Assembly: GCA_951217055.1 (NCBI GenBank)
Contig: OX578282.1
Span: 16,121,877-16,185,876, forward strand
Length of the DNA: 64,000 nt
DNA from: Gerris lacustris
Lineage: Eukaryota > Arthropoda > Insecta > Hemiptera > Gerridae
Reading direction: 5' to 3'
Shown here: positions 33,868 to 46,467 of the stretch, piece by piece
Position numbering within the stretch: the stretch's first letter is position 1
Layout of the letters: each line of letters opens with the position of its first letter
Translations under genes and position numbers: made by a program
Notes under the pieces: model-generated
Database searches by the model: none
What the model saw: only the letters and a program-made list of their open reading frames with translations
Told to the model about the DNA's origin: nothing

Positions 33868-33908
33868 AAGTCCGACATTTTGCTTTCTCTACTGGAAGCA
33901 TCTTCACG
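33868..33908 (-). ncRNA. Hammerhead-like motif in the opposite arm, degraded
   Basis: The minus strand reads GTGAAGATGCTTCC, a stem, and CAAAATG in place of GAAAC. It is the inverted partner of the motif at 33969. Confidence 0.3.
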
Positions 33909-33968
33909 GGTGTGGTGCATCGTAATGTCTTGTCGTTGCTTCAAGTAAACATCCCGATGCACCACACC

Positions 33969-34008
33969 CCTGAAGATGCTTCCAGTAGTGGAAGCGAAAC
34001 CAAGGACT
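33969..34008 (+). ncRNA. Hammerhead-like motif, best match in the window
   Basis: CTGAAGA (CUGANGA), a strong stem (GCTTCC..GGAAGC) and then GAAAC: all three core parts are intact. Whether stems I and III allow cleavage was not computed. Confidence 0.5.
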
Positions 34009-34099
34009 TCTTCCCCTTCGTGACGTGGATTTCCCTGAAAACCAAGCTGTTTATTACGAGTCTACCCGCCGAAGCCTACGCACCAAGTTAAATCCAATT

Positions 34100-35525
34100 A
34101 AGTTTTAACTTATAATTTTAATTTTGGCTTTTTTTTACTCAATCCAGATAACGAAAAAGCTAAATACAAGCTTTATTCTGCCTTTATATGTATTAAATTC
34201 AGATGGTGTTGGGTTTAAAATGCTTTAATCCAATCATATATAAGTCAACACATTGTTAATTATTTTATAGGCTTGAGATCACACTAATTCATTTGCATCT
34301 TGACTACTAACCTACCATAAAGTTTAATGCTTGGTTTTGTATAGTTAAATCTTTAAAAATAAACCCATAATACAAAATGCAAATGTCTTTAAGTCATGGG
34401 TTTCATATTACATGGCTGATGGAGTCTTAACGCCCACCTCTTGTCATTTGTAACTTCATAGCTGTATAGTTATAACAGCCATTTGGCATGTCCAAGCCCC
34501 CCGTAGCCTGTTGTGCCAGTTTTTTTTTTTTAATTTAAATAATTATGTTAAACCTTTGTTCTATGTTATAACAGGTAATAAATTCAAATCTCAAACTAAA
34601 ATTATATATTTATGCATAAATAAAATTAATACTCTTGTCTGTAGCATGGTGTTTGTAGCCATTATTCAATAGCATGTGTTTTATTTCATTATTTTTCTTC
34701 TGCTTCTTCTTTTTAATATGTTAAATGATAAAAATGACAAATATTGCTTATTGTTAATATATTATTTGTAATTTTGACTTACCGATTGTCCTATTTCTAA
34801 GAGAATATTGGTGTATTTGTGTGTTATGTGAGTGTAGATAGGAATGGCGAGGCAGAATGGTGAAGGTGAATTGATGTATCATCAGCATATCTCGTTGCCA
34901 GGTGCTCCATTGGGAAAACCCCTTTAAACTCTTGTCTCGAGGAAAAAAAAAAATATATATAAAATTATATCGCATAAAAGACCTTATGACAAACAATAAG
35001 ATTATAAATGTTTGTATAACTGTTTCGCTTTGACATTGTATCTATGTCTGCTCTTTTTTTTTTTAAAAAAAAAAGTTTTCTAGCAATCTTGAGTTTTCTT
35101 GATAATGCTTTCTTTGTGTGAAGGTTTATTCGCTGTCACTTGTATACACGAAACTTGGTCACTTTGCTCTATGTATTTGTTTACAAAGGAATAGTGTTTT
35201 TATAAGATTTATTTTTATTTTAGGCACTATGTTTATATTTCTCTCTTTATTTTATTTGTTGTTTTTTAGGAACTCCTCAAACTTCTAATTTGTTTTTGGA
35301 TGGATAAAAATATTAAATCAAATCAACCTATTAAAAAGGTATTGCTTAAGTTAGGTTGTGTATGTCACCATGCAGCATTAATCTAATATAGGTATAAGTT
35401 TGTTAGAAAGGTTTAAGATTCTTTTCATGTAGCCAAAGTCAAAACATCCACAAAAATCTAGAATCAGTTCTCAAAATGCCGAAGATTCTAAAAGATAAGT
35501 GTCCACATAACTAATGATCACATTA
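34100..35525. other. No gene seen
   Basis: AT-rich with short homopolymers. No terminal repeats or RNA genes were recognised. Confidence 0.4.
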
Positions 35526-35531
35526 ATAGAT

Positions 35532-35785
35532 GGGTACTTCTTTAGATTGTTACACCCCTTTGTTTTTTTAAAAATATAATTATTTATACATTCCTTTGTC
35601 TGAATTACTGTTAAGACAAAGGGATATTTAGTCCAATGTACTTTAAGACAAAGGAATATCACATTTATTTTTTATAATTTTATGAGGAGAGTAACAGTCA
35701 AAAAAACATTCAGTACATCTTCTTTAAGATTGTTACTTCCTTCTGTTTTTTTTTTATAAGGGGAGTAACAGTCTAAAGAAGTGCC
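35532..35785. mobile_element. hAT-type MITE, same family as 7489
   Basis: The ends are GTACTTCTTTAGATTG and AGTCTAAAGAAGTGCC, with the shared internal ACAAAGG/CCAATGTAC core. The duplication is no longer exact. Confidence 0.8.
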
Positions 35786-36734
35786 AATAAGTGTGTTTAA
35801 TGGCTGATTTCATGGTCAAAATATAGGGTTGAAATAAATTAACTCCCAAAATTCATCATCTTTTGCCAAGCTTTCCAACTTTGCAACCTTCATTACTTTT
35901 TAATGAAAATATATTTAACCATGACAACATATCAATGTAAATGCTGCTGCAGCACCAATTAAACAAAGCTTTATTGTTGAGCAATATACCCTCCCCCTGA
36001 GAGGGGAGGGTATATTTATAATTATTAATATTTAAAATAACATGTATTATTCTAGATCGACCAAATCTGCTCCCAGCTTTGCCGTACAAAAAATAATTTA
36101 TTATTTAAAATATTATTAGTTTTTATCAATCGATAATAAATTATTTTATCGAACCTTTATATGGTTTTTAAAAATAAAGTCAAACCATTGAAGTTTTAGG
36201 AGCTCCTTAAATTGGTTTTTACTTAAAGAGGTATTAGATGTTTTATTTTTTTTAAAGAATATTTATCCACATTTTAAATAATCATTATTTAATTCTTTAT
36301 TTTTAGTGATAGATTTGATTTATTAGATTAATTTAAAGCTGAACTTTATTTAATAGTCATAAATAATAATTTAAAATTATTTATTTTAATATAAATAAAA
36401 AAAAATATTTATTCAGATAATAAATGAATGCATTATAATGAGACCTATTCTTTCTTAAGACATTTTTATTATATAATAAAAAAGGATTTTTTCCTTGTAA
36501 AAGAACTGGTTAAAATTCAGCTAAATTAAAATAATATCTAATCCTTAAGCCTGGAATAAAAATATAAATTCTTTGATACTTTATTTTATTTTTGTAAAAG
36601 GATTTTTTAATTTTAAGTTAAATTTTCACCAATTATTACAAGTTTAAAGGGAGTACTGTTTCGCTAAACATTTTCACATAAATAACTTAAGAAAAATATT
36701 GTATTTTTATGATTTATTTTGTTTAATTTAATCT

Positions 36735-37060
36735 TATATTTTAAATCAAATTATAATTATTATTAACTACAGGAAACAGACAGAGAAAAATGCACTCCAG
36801 CGCCGGGATTTGAACCACCGGTCTCCTATATCTCCAGTACAGATGCTCTTACCAACTAAGCTACGCAGGAGAATGATTTTACTCTGCCGTAATCAATAAC
36901 TAGTCCCGAATCCAAGCTTTCAGTGGTTCAAATCCCGGCGCTGGAGTGTATTTTTCTCTGTCTGTTTCCCGTAGTTAATAATAATTATAATTTGATTTAA
37001 ATTAAAAATTAAACTTTCCGCAGTATGAACTCTACCAAAAACTTAAAAATTGAATTTTAA
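36735..37060. mobile_element. Inverted element with tRNA-like arms, copy 1
   Basis: Arms of about 80 bp (CAAATTATAATTATTATTAA, then GAAACAGACAGAGAAAAAT and CAGCGCCGGGATTTGAACCA) are inverted around a spacer. On the minus strand the left arm plus spacer carries an A box (TAGCTTAGTTGGTAAGAGC) and a B box (GGTTCAAATCC). The acceptor stem does not pair, so this is not a tRNA gene. A second copy lies at 46.9 kb. Confidence 0.75.
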
Positions 37061-37069
37061 TCTTATATT

Positions 37070-38580
37070 TTCTGTAGTAATATCTTATAAATTGGTTTCC
37101 TCTTCGTGTAATAATATCTTCTTGCCCAGAATTATTTATGTATTCAATTTTTTTGTCATAACAATCATTCAAGTAATGCAGTAATGCGTGGTTTGCTCTT
37201 TGATTAGCTATTTCAAAATGGTGGTCATTGCTGAGAAATTTTGTCGCAAAGAAGTTTTGGCATGAACTGTTCAAATTGTAGAAATAACAGCTGTGCTAAA
37301 AAGAATCTAAAGTATTTTACATTGTGCGTACAACTTTTTTTTTGTCACTTATATAATTATGTGAAAATCTTGCGAGAAGTACTTATCTAAAAATATTTCC
37401 TGCAATGACTGAAACTATTTTGCAATCTGATTTTTACTTATAATATTGTTAATTTTTTTTTTATCTCTATTATAAACTGGGTGTCGGTTATTTATTTTAT
37501 TTTTTTTTATTTTAAGCAAAAGATATCATGTAATTTTTCCCTAACTAATTTCTATTTTTCAACCTCATAAAATTTTCATAATTATAGTTAATTAAGAATA
37601 CATTTTAGCTATTTTCTATTTTAGCTATTATTTATCTCTCTCTTAAAATACATTTATTTTTTTTATTGGTCTGCAATTGGTGGAATATTTATGTGCTTTA
37701 GAAATTAAATTAATTCATGTGGCATTACAATTTAGAAAGTAAAAAAAATATGTAGGATTTATAATTAAATAACTTTAAATGTGTTGATATTTGCTTGTCT
37801 CCTGAGTTTAAATATTTTTTTCGGTTTTAACACAGTAATGGCCTATAATATGACATATTTTGTACCATGACCTTGTCAACCATTATTGAATTATGGCACC
37901 GCCTGAATGATATTATAGGAAACTAGATGATGAACAGAAAAAGTTCTTATAAACAGCTTTAATTTCGAGATAATTGCAAAAAAATAAAGAAAGAAAAAAA
38001 AATAAAATAAAAAAATAAATAAAAACAGTTTAAATAATAATTTGTTGTTGATAATCACCTTGAAGCAAACCTGGCAGAGAATCAAATACTGTATCCAATG
38101 AGCCTAATCCCAGCTCTGTACAAAAAAAAATTCCCGATTTGTAATTTAAGCTAAAATGAAATAATTCAGGAATTAGAGCGTTGAGTGAGTTCATCTTTAT
38201 GGATTAACTAAATAAATTTACAAGGGTGTAATACTTTTTGAAATTTTATTGAAAATCAGAGTTTTGTTGTACAGATCTGAAATTTGTCTCATTCAACAGT
38301 GAAATAATGCCCTAGAAGGTTTACTTCAAGGTGTTTTGTAGTAAGAAGCGTAGTTTTTTTAAAATTATATGAACTTCAATAACAAAGCTGTTCCGTACAT
38401 TTTTTGATAACGTAACCCATATTCATAGAAACTTTTTTGCTCAGTGTCCAGTTCCCTATAAGATCCAGATGTGGTACGATTTCATTCAGTGACACCACCC
38501 TTAATTTTTTATTTATTTTTTTCTATGTATGGGGGCCCCTAGTTACATTCATTTTGGGTTATGGACTTACTAATTATTGA
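37070..38580. other. No gene seen
   Basis: AT-rich, with A/T homopolymers. Nothing recognisable. Confidence 0.4.
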
Positions 38581-38584
38581 AATA

Positions 38585-39228
38585 CAGTAGAACCCCCCAT
38601 ATCCGACCTCGGGATATCTGACTCCTCCGAATATCCGACCACGACACCTCTTGTTTTTTTTTTTGTTTTTTTAAAGTTTAATCTGACATGACCGAACTTA
38701 GTCCTTATCAGAATATTGAGTATAAAACAATAAAAGAAGCTAGTCGGGTCTTTCTTATCGTACTGATACTGATCGCTACACTTCGTTTCTCATTATCGTA
38801 CGTGTCATTCTATACTTACAATCCAGTGTTACGATATATTTTTAGTGAATACGGCGGCTCAACTGAAACAAAAAACGGGTTTTATCCTATTGTAGGGTGT
38901 TATCTTATTGTAGAAGTTAGATGTTCGGCTTGACTAAAAAGGTGAGTCCATTCTAAAACTACCTTCAGAGTTAGCAGGTGGTGTAACAACAGTTAAAGAT
39001 CGCAAAAAGGGTCTGAAAGACTTTGAAGTGTATTCCTTAACAGGATTAGAATGCATATTCTTATATACATATTCAGAATAGAGTGCGTAAATTGATTTTT
39101 TAATAATAAAAGTTTAATTTTTACTCTTAAATATTCGCTTTTCTTTGTTCCTCGGATTATCCGACCTTTTTTGTGTTCCGACCATGCTCTAGTCGTCCCG
39201 TAGGTGACGGATATGGGGGGTTCTACTG
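38585..39228. mobile_element. Pogo/Tigger-type MITE
   Basis: The ends are CAGTAGAACCCCCCATATCC and GGATATGGGGGGTTCTACTG, with TA on both sides. The internal ATCCGACC motif is repeated. The open frame at 38688 inside has no family match I recognise. Confidence 0.9.
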
Positions 39229-39353
39229 TAATGTACATTATTTAGTACAGGGGTTTCTCTAGATTTACTACTCGTACTTCCCTCTTGTAATATTGTACAT
39301 CTCTTAATGTTATTATTTTCTTATTTTAATTTTTAATTCAAATATTTGTGTTA

Positions 39354-40132
39354 CAGTAGAGTCTCGCTAATCCGGACCCCGCTAGTCCGGACATCCGTAT
39401 AATCCGGACGGGCCAAAAACTATGTACAATTTGGAACCAGAGCCTGTTCAGATTTATGAATTGTTAAGATTATCGGGGTTTCTGCTTTTATTGTCTATTA
39501 ACATTTATAAAATTGTCCCTAGTATTGTTTACAGGTGTACATTGTACATCCCAACGTTCCGACATGAGGAATACCCGGTATTTCTGTTAAAAATAAACAG
39601 ATTTAGAATAATTATCAATAAGTAAGAACATCGATAAATTTGTTTCGGTTCCATAGAAGTAGGGCAGAAGATATAAAGGTAGTGTCCAGGAAATACAATT
39701 ATATATGACTGAGATGGGGAGAGGATTTTAAGAAACACGTAGCGGTGCGGAGGTTCAACGGAGTTCCGTGAAATTTTGCCAAGCCGCCAGTGTACAATGT
39801 CTTAACTTTTTGTGAAATAATTACTCTTTGCTCGAATTTCATTTCGGAACACAGCTTGTTTCCATGGAAGTCCCTTCTATACCTGCACCTACGTAATAGA
39901 TTGTCATTTTAATTTAATTTATTTGATATTCAGACTGGTGACTGAAATGACCTTAAATAGTGGTTTTTTGAGACAAAGAAGTAATTTTTACGATAAAAAC
40001 ATCGATTTTTATAATTTTACCCAACTAAAACTTGTTTTACAGATATTTTAAAACTGATTCCGTTTAATCTGGACTTTCGGTAATCCGGACTGGGTCCGGT
40101 CCCGTCAAACCCGGATTAGCGAGACTCTACTG
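39354..40132. mobile_element. Pogo/Tigger-type MITE
   Basis: The ends are CAGTAGAGTCTCGCTAATCC and GGATTAGCGAGACTCTACTG, with TA on both sides and repeated AATCCGGAC near each end. It lies 125 bp from the previous element. Confidence 0.9.
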
Positions 40133-40456
40133 TAATTGATAATGTATCTAATTCATTAATTTAATTTTAATTAGGGTGTTTAGTTTCGTGGGAAAAACCA
40201 CCTTCAAGCTAGTTTTTTTAATCTTTTATAATTTATTTATGTGCTTTAACTTTTGTGTTACATTTGAATTAGCTATTTTGTTTTGAGATCAGTTAATTTC
40301 CCCGTTTAGTTTTTCATCTAATCTTCTTTTATCACAGTTGTACACCTCTTTAAGATATAATATTATTATTTAATGATATTCTAGGAATAGATACCATTAA
40401 AATATCCACATTTTTATTTTTAAACACATGTTTAAATTTGTCACTTTATAAGTAGT

Positions 40457-40670
40457 AGGGGTATTCATGATCTTTAGTTTATCGTGCTAAACTGTGTTAA
40501 TTAAGTTAAATTAATTAAATAATCCTCTATTATATCCCTTTAACATTTAACTTGGCTTTGAGTGAGTTAAATAAAGTTAGTTAAATCGGATTGAGATCAT
40601 GGAGGTTCAATTTCTAACATTTAATTCGTTAACATATACCATTCGTTAAACAAAGACCATGAACACCCCT
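40457..40670. mobile_element. TAGGGGTA-ended MITE
   Basis: The ends are TAGGGGTATTCATGATCTTT and, inverted, AAAGACCATGAACACCCCTA. The ends look hAT-like but no 8-bp duplication was found. Partial relative at 24960. Confidence 0.65.
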
Positions 40671-40679
40671 AATAATTGC

Positions 40680-41164
40680 TTTTATTTATATAAAAAAAAG
40701 GTTTAACTTTTATTCCTCAAGCTTTTTAAGAATGCTTTTTAAAAATGTACAACCTTTTCACCAATTTGATCACATCATTTCTTGAAGATTGCAAAACAGT
40801 TCTATCTGATTTTTTTATCACTATTGTATACTTTTAGTACCTAATTTTTTTTATAAATTTCACTGATAATTTTAATTTTAATTATTGAGTTTATCTATCA
40901 ATTTATAATTACCTTTCTACTGCCTTGGCACTATATATTATATATTTTATAATGATCCTCTTAAAAACTTTATTATACTTATTTCAAATATTACTTTTTT
41001 AGAGATAGTGAACTTTTGTTTTATACACTTCTAAATTTTAAATCACACATTCCTTTTAATATGGGATATAATGTAAAATTATTTTACACTCTTTTTCTGT
41101 GTCTTTAGGCATTGATATAATATCAAGTATTTTTGGTGTTTTTAGTAAATATAATGTTCATGAC

Positions 41165-41195
<31 letters not shown>

Positions 41196-42485
41196 ATTTC
41201 CCTTTTATTTTAATATTTGAATATCCAAAGAAGTTAGTTTATTCCTTTCTGTTTATAAAATAGGTGTTTTTTTTGTTTTTTAAAAAACATATTTTTTTTT
41301 TATTATTAAAATTAGAAAATTTTATTTTTTCTCTTTCTGTTTTCTCTTTAATACATTTTTAATTAAGACGTACTTTTCTTTTATTTTCTAGTCTTATATA
41401 TTAGACCTTTATTGTAGCATTACTTAGAATGTTTATTCTTAAATATTATTAAAAAAAAAACTATAATTATTGAAGTGTTAGTAGTTTATATGGTGTTGTT
41501 AAAATAAATAATTTCATTGGTTACCAAATATAAAATTTATGTTTGTGATAATTATCTGATACTTATAAATAAGTAATTTATTTTATTTTATTATCTTTTT
41601 GTTTGTTTTACTTTATTTTGAAAAGAAATATGAGTTTTTTTAAAAGTACTTACTTGACGCACAAATAATTTTTTAATTGTTACTGACTTGTGATTGATAA
41701 AATATTTTACTATCTTACTATGTATATAAAAATATATATATATATTTAGGTGGGTTTGCTTACAAAATGAAATTTTGAAAAACCTACCTAATAAAATAAA
41801 ATGTATCCACTTGTTTGCACCCTTTATACTACACCTAAAAAGGGCTTGTTTATAATCTATCCCACCTATTTTTAGTTACACAATTTATTTGAATGTTATC
41901 CTTTAAATGATAAATAAAACAAATTTCTTTTTTGTGGTTCTTTAATGGAGAATGAATATGGTGTTTATGAAAATGATTTTACCTGCCTTCACGATCGGAA
42001 GAAAAACATGGTTTGTTCAAAGCCAAGAAAAGCGTTTTCTGTATAAATAGCTAATATTAGATTTAATTGATAGCATGTTTTTTGTTACATTAATGAATAC
42101 ATTGAATAAGACTGTAAAATGTATGCCTCGAGAGCATCTGAATTTACCTTGCTAGAAGTGACTGAGGTGTAAGATTTAAAACCTAGTACTTGTAGGTTTT
42201 CTGGAGTAGTTGCGACAGTTTTTTATCTTTTGAATCAATGGCATCAATTAATTGGTAATTCTTTAGATTGTGATTTTTATATTGACCACATTACCTTTGA
42301 CTCGTAATACTAGAATTATCATCAGGGAAAATTACAGCTCTAGAGGAGAACTGATGAAGTATCCCATTCCCCTTAAGATTTGGTTATTCCAAAACTTTAT
42401 GTAAAACTTAAATTATGAATAATAATTTAATACAGTACACCTTTGTAAATCTAAATATAAATGGCTGTAGAGGTGTGACAAAAAT
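40680..42485. other. No gene seen; A-rich tract
   Basis: Very AT-rich, with a 28-A run at 41165-41192 and (TA)n near 41731. No source element for the A run was recognised. Confidence 0.4.
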
Positions 42486-42490
42486 GGTAG

Positions 42491-42711
42491 ATTGATAAAT
42501 TCATTTGACAAAACGTTTTAACTTCAATTTAAAGTCATTTTCAATAGTAGGTATAACTTTACCAATAACAATTATTCTCTCTTATGGAAACAGATTTTAT
42601 AATTGTTTTTGACTTAAGATGACTTATTAAATGAAAAAGTTATACTACCTACGATTAAAGATGACTATAAATTAAAATTGAAACATTTTGTCGAATAAAT
42701 TATTAATCTAC
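42491..42711. repeat. Hairpin-forming inverted repeat
   Basis: The left arm includes ATTTGACAAAACGTTTTAAC and ATAGTAGGTATAACTTT. The right arm has the inverses (AGTTATACTACCTACGATT, GAAACATTTTGTCGAATAAA). Arms of about 65 bp; class unknown. Confidence 0.6.
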
Positions 42712-43551
42712 ATTTTATTTATTTATTTTTTTTTTTTTTACACCTCTTCAGCCATCTAGCAACTTATATTAAAAACTTGATAACATCAGCGGTCGAAACC
42801 TACAGATGTGATGAATAAGTTCTTGATTAATTTTAAACTAATTATTATTATTAAATTCCAGAACAACGAGCTTTATCGACTTCTTTAAATAAGTATGCAA
42901 AAAACGAACTCGATTATTCCCACCTAGACTTATTCATTTAAAATTGACAAAGCATCATTAAATCAATGTATACCATGTATTTTCATCTTTCTAGAATAAA
43001 GTGGCATTTAACTCTACTTAACTAATTATTTACCATTTAACTCACCAATACTGCTATATTCATTCTCCTGGTGCACCATATTCCTTCTTATTTTTTTAAG
43101 TTGCGTTCAAATTGTTAACATTGGATGTATTATCACTTAAAAACTTTCTAATCTAAATTTATATCGATGTGAAATTTATTTATAAAATGGTTATAATATA
43201 TAATTAATAATCATAATCTTATATATTATAAAATTATATAATAATATATGTATAATAGAAAATGCTTTATTTGGCCTAAATATTTATTATTATTGGATTG
43301 TTTTGGTTAAATGTAACACTTCATATAACACTAGTGTAGTGTTTGGTTTTTTTTTATTATAATTATACTAGTATAACATTCAATTTATAATGTATAACAA
43401 AATGCACTGACAACTTGCAATAATGACAATATTTTTAGTGAAAACATTTCTCAAATTTTGTATAAAAAAAAAGGAAAAATTGTTTTTTTAGAATGTTTTA
43501 TTTGCATTACTTTGTTAAATGCATAAATTAAGTCTTTGCCTGAAGAACTGG

Positions 43552-43740
43552 ATAGGGTTTGGACTAACCCACCCGGGTTGTGCCTTTCTACCCAGAAAGG
43601 CACAAGACCAAGGAATAACCCCAAACCCCACTCTAGCTCAATTTAAGAGAGGGATTCTAGTGCCGCCATAGCGGCAATCAGGTTTCTCGAGAAGGTCTCA
43701 GTGCCGCTATAGCGGCACCCTGGCACTCAGATCCTGAACA
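43552..43740. repeat. GC-rich patch with short inverted repeats
   Basis: TGTGCCTTTCTACCCAGAAAGGCACA is a perfect small hairpin, given here as GTGCCTTTCT/AGAAAGGCAC arms. AGTGCCGC[CT]ATAGCGGCA occurs twice. It stands out in AT-rich DNA and may be a small MITE. Confidence 0.5.
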
Positions 43741-43885
43741 TGTTAAAGAAATGATCATATAACTTTTATATCTTAACTGACTGTTATTATTTTTATGCTA
43801 GATAAGGGTGGGAGCGTCTATGGAGGTCATCTTAAAGAAATAACACAAACAGTCTCTCCTCAGAAATTGAAAAAAAGTTTTAATA

Positions 43886-43928
43886 CCAAAGCAGCTTTGA
43901 GCCTTCAAAAGACCATCATCAGTGCCTA
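43886..43928 (-). ncRNA. Hammerhead-like motif
   Basis: On the minus strand an intact CTGATGA is followed by a stem (GGTCTTTTGAAGGCT) and CAAAG in place of GAAAC. Confidence 0.42.
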
Positions 43929-44001
43929 TTGTGGAAGAAAAAAGTTACATTAATAAAAAAATTTAGTAAGTGCGAGTCTACTCATGTCGGAGTTTGATGT
44001 G

Positions 44002-44044
44002 AGTCTAATAATGGCCTTTTGAAGGCTGAAAGCTGCTTTGGCAT
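44002..44044 (+). ncRNA. Hammerhead-like motif, inverted partner
   Basis: CTAATAA replaces CTGATGA, but the stem GGCCTTTTGAAGGCT and GAAAG remain. The two arms have lost different core bases. Confidence 0.4.
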
Positions 44045-44099
44045 TAAAACATTTTTCAGTTTACGAGGAGAGACTGTTTGTGTTATTTTTAGGGTTATT

Positions 44100-45470
44100 T
44101 TAAAGTTCTCATCTCCTAAACCATTCTTTGATAGAGTTTATACTATTCTTACTATTTGTACTGAATTTTGACAGCTTCACTGACCCCACCCCTCCTACAG
44201 GCCTAGTGGCTTTATATTTTCCTTCACATAGGTTGGCAAACTTGAGTGTCAAAAGTCAATACTAATTGTAAGACTATTATAGATTACTTAGTAGTTGGGA
44301 TGAGTAACTAAAAACAATCCTAATAGTTAAAACTAGGAGTTATCCTGAACTATTTATAATTCAAAAAGGGTTTTGTGGTGTAACAACAAAAGTGTACACA
44401 GCAGTGTAAAAACAACTGCCTCCCATTTTGGCACTCATAGTGCCGAGAAATATACATAAATTCATTTTTATTTTTTTTTTAATGTAACTAATAAAAAAAA
44501 AACGAATTCACTTTCATTTAGTAAAAATGAAGAATAGCTATAATTGAATCTTAATTCAAGAGTGGGCCTGTGAAAGCGCTTATTTTACCTTTTGAATAGC
44601 TAATTTGCTTGCTATTAGATTTAATAATATTTACCCTATGATTGTTTGTAAACATCGCAATAAAGTTCCAGAACACTTATTAAAATGAAATGATTTTTGT
44701 AAGCTTGTGTCTGGAACTTTATGATGTATTTAAACTTTTTTTTTCTATTGTATGATTTTTAGGATTAATTTGTGTTTTTTACAAATCAATTTTTATCACT
44801 TCTTATTTTAGATAATCTAAGTAGGAAAACATTTTAAAAAAATAAATAAAGGTTTCCCTTATATTTAGTTATTTTAAATCTAATTAGGATAATTTCTTCT
44901 TTTTTTAGTTCAGCTAAATCTTGCTATATTATAATTATGTTTAATTTTATTATTCCAATATTATACCCAAAAATAGAAACAAATATATATGATTGTTATA
45001 TGTATTATTTTATTGAATATATATTTAGAATTGAATGTTTTATTAAATTATATGAATTAAAAAAAAAATACAATAAAGACGAAGAAAAAAAAAACAAACA
45101 ATATTATTTGCTACACTATTGCATCATAACATAATAGAGCATAAAAAATATTATTTTCAATGTGCTGTGTTCATTTACAGTTAATTTTTATGTAACCTTT
45201 TCAATCCATGTTTCAATGTAAATTTATATGTGTAAATAATTTTTTTTGAATTCATTTGTAGAATGAATTCTCAATTTTATTATCTTGTGTTTTGGCTGTG
45301 AAATATATAAAGAAAAGTATCTTTAAAATTGAATTCTTCCTTGATTATAAACACAACATGGATTCTTCAAAGGTTTTTACACTTGAGATTGTGTGAATCC
45401 CAAATGTTTGATACCATTGTAAGTAAACATCTTTTTAAGTTTTATTAATTCTTAAAGTTACGTTTTTTAT
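44100..45470. other. No gene seen
   Basis: AT-rich; the frame at 44937 is composition-driven (Ile/Tyr/Lys only). Confidence 0.4.
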
Positions 45471-45473
45471 TAT

Positions 45474-45985
45474 CAGTTGTTAATTCCTTAATAACAGTGT
45501 TGTCCTTAATAACAGTTTTAAGCACTTATTAACAGTGTTGTCCTTAACATCAGTGTTAAGTACTTAATAACAGTGTTGTTTTTAACAACAGTGTTAAGTA
45601 CTTATAACAATGTTGTCCTTAACAACAATGTTAAGTAATTCATAACAGTGTTGTCCTTAACAACAATGTTAAATAATTAATAACCGTGTTGTCCTTAACA
45701 ACAATGTTAAATAATTCATAACAGTGTTGTCCTTAATTACAGTGCTAAGTACTTAATAACAGTGTTGTCCTTAACAACAATGTTAAATAATTCATAACAG
45801 TGTTGTCCTTAATTACATTGTTAAGTACTTAATAACAGTGTTGTCCTTAACAACAATGTTAAATAATTAATAACAGTGTTGTTCTTAACAACAGTATTAA
45901 GTACTTAATTACAGTGTTGTCCTTAACAACATTGATAAGTCCTTAAATAAAACTTTTACGCCCTTAACAACAGTGTTAAGTCTTA
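45474..45985. repeat. 38-39-bp minisatellite
   Basis: About 13 imperfect copies of a unit containing AACAGTGTTGTCCTTAACAA and AATGTTAAGTA. Each unit is itself partly palindromic (TTGTCCTTAACAA; GTTAAGTACTTAATAAC). Confidence 0.93.
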
Positions 45986-46209
45986 AACAACTGAGTTAAT
46001 TGCTGACAACTTATAAAGATGGTTATATTTATCTACAGTGGGTTCATTAAATTAGTGTTCACATAACTTCAGATGCAGACATCTTCGAATGATCTAGGTA
46101 TGTTAAAATCCCTAATATCATTATTCCCTCTATATTTTTTTTTTTTTTGTTTACATGGTATGTGTTTTAGCTCTGATGGACAGAAGGAATTTCTGTCAGG
46201 CAAAAAAAA

Positions 46210-46467
46210 AAAACATGAAAAATGTGATACTTTTAAATATCGTTCCAGGAAGTTAGGATTTTACAGGTTTTCATTTATAGTACAATATTTTGACAATAGG
46301 AGGCGGGCTGAAGTATCAATAAACGACCTGCAAAATGTGTGCTCTTAGATATCTTACCTGGTAGTTAGAATATAATAGGTTGGTTTTCACTTGTATTCAT
46401 TGTGTTGTACTATATTTCACTGATAGAGCAAATACATTCTACATTTTATATAAAATGTTATCAGACC
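46210..46467. repeat. Family W, left part, split by a hAT element
   Basis: Shares AGGTTTTCATTTATAGTACA and AATATTTTGAC with 17.7 kb. The family resumes at 47746 after the hAT insertion. Confidence 0.65.

Larger units (their letters stand above)
33817..34092. mobile_element. Foldback Penelope-like unit with hammerhead-like motifs
   Basis: The arms (AAAAAGCTTGGTTTTCCAGT .. AAAACCAAGCTGTTTATTA; GGTGTGGTGCATC .. GATGCACCACACC) are inverted around a spacer. Each arm has a hammerhead-like core. No reverse transcriptase is present. Confidence 0.55.
43840..44092. mobile_element. Foldback Penelope-like unit with hammerhead-like motifs
   Basis: Arms of about 78 bp (AATAACACAAACAGTCTCTC .. GAGAGACTGTTTGTGTTATT) are inverted. 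Each carries a hammerhead-like core at its inner end. Confidence 0.6.

Noticed and set aside
36797..36872. Possible tRNA gene (minus strand)
   Set aside because: A and B boxes and the T arm are recognisable but the acceptor stem does not pair, and it is part of a repeated inverted element.
38688..38933. 81-codon open frame
   Set aside because: It lies wholly inside a pogo-type MITE and no transposase motif was recognised.
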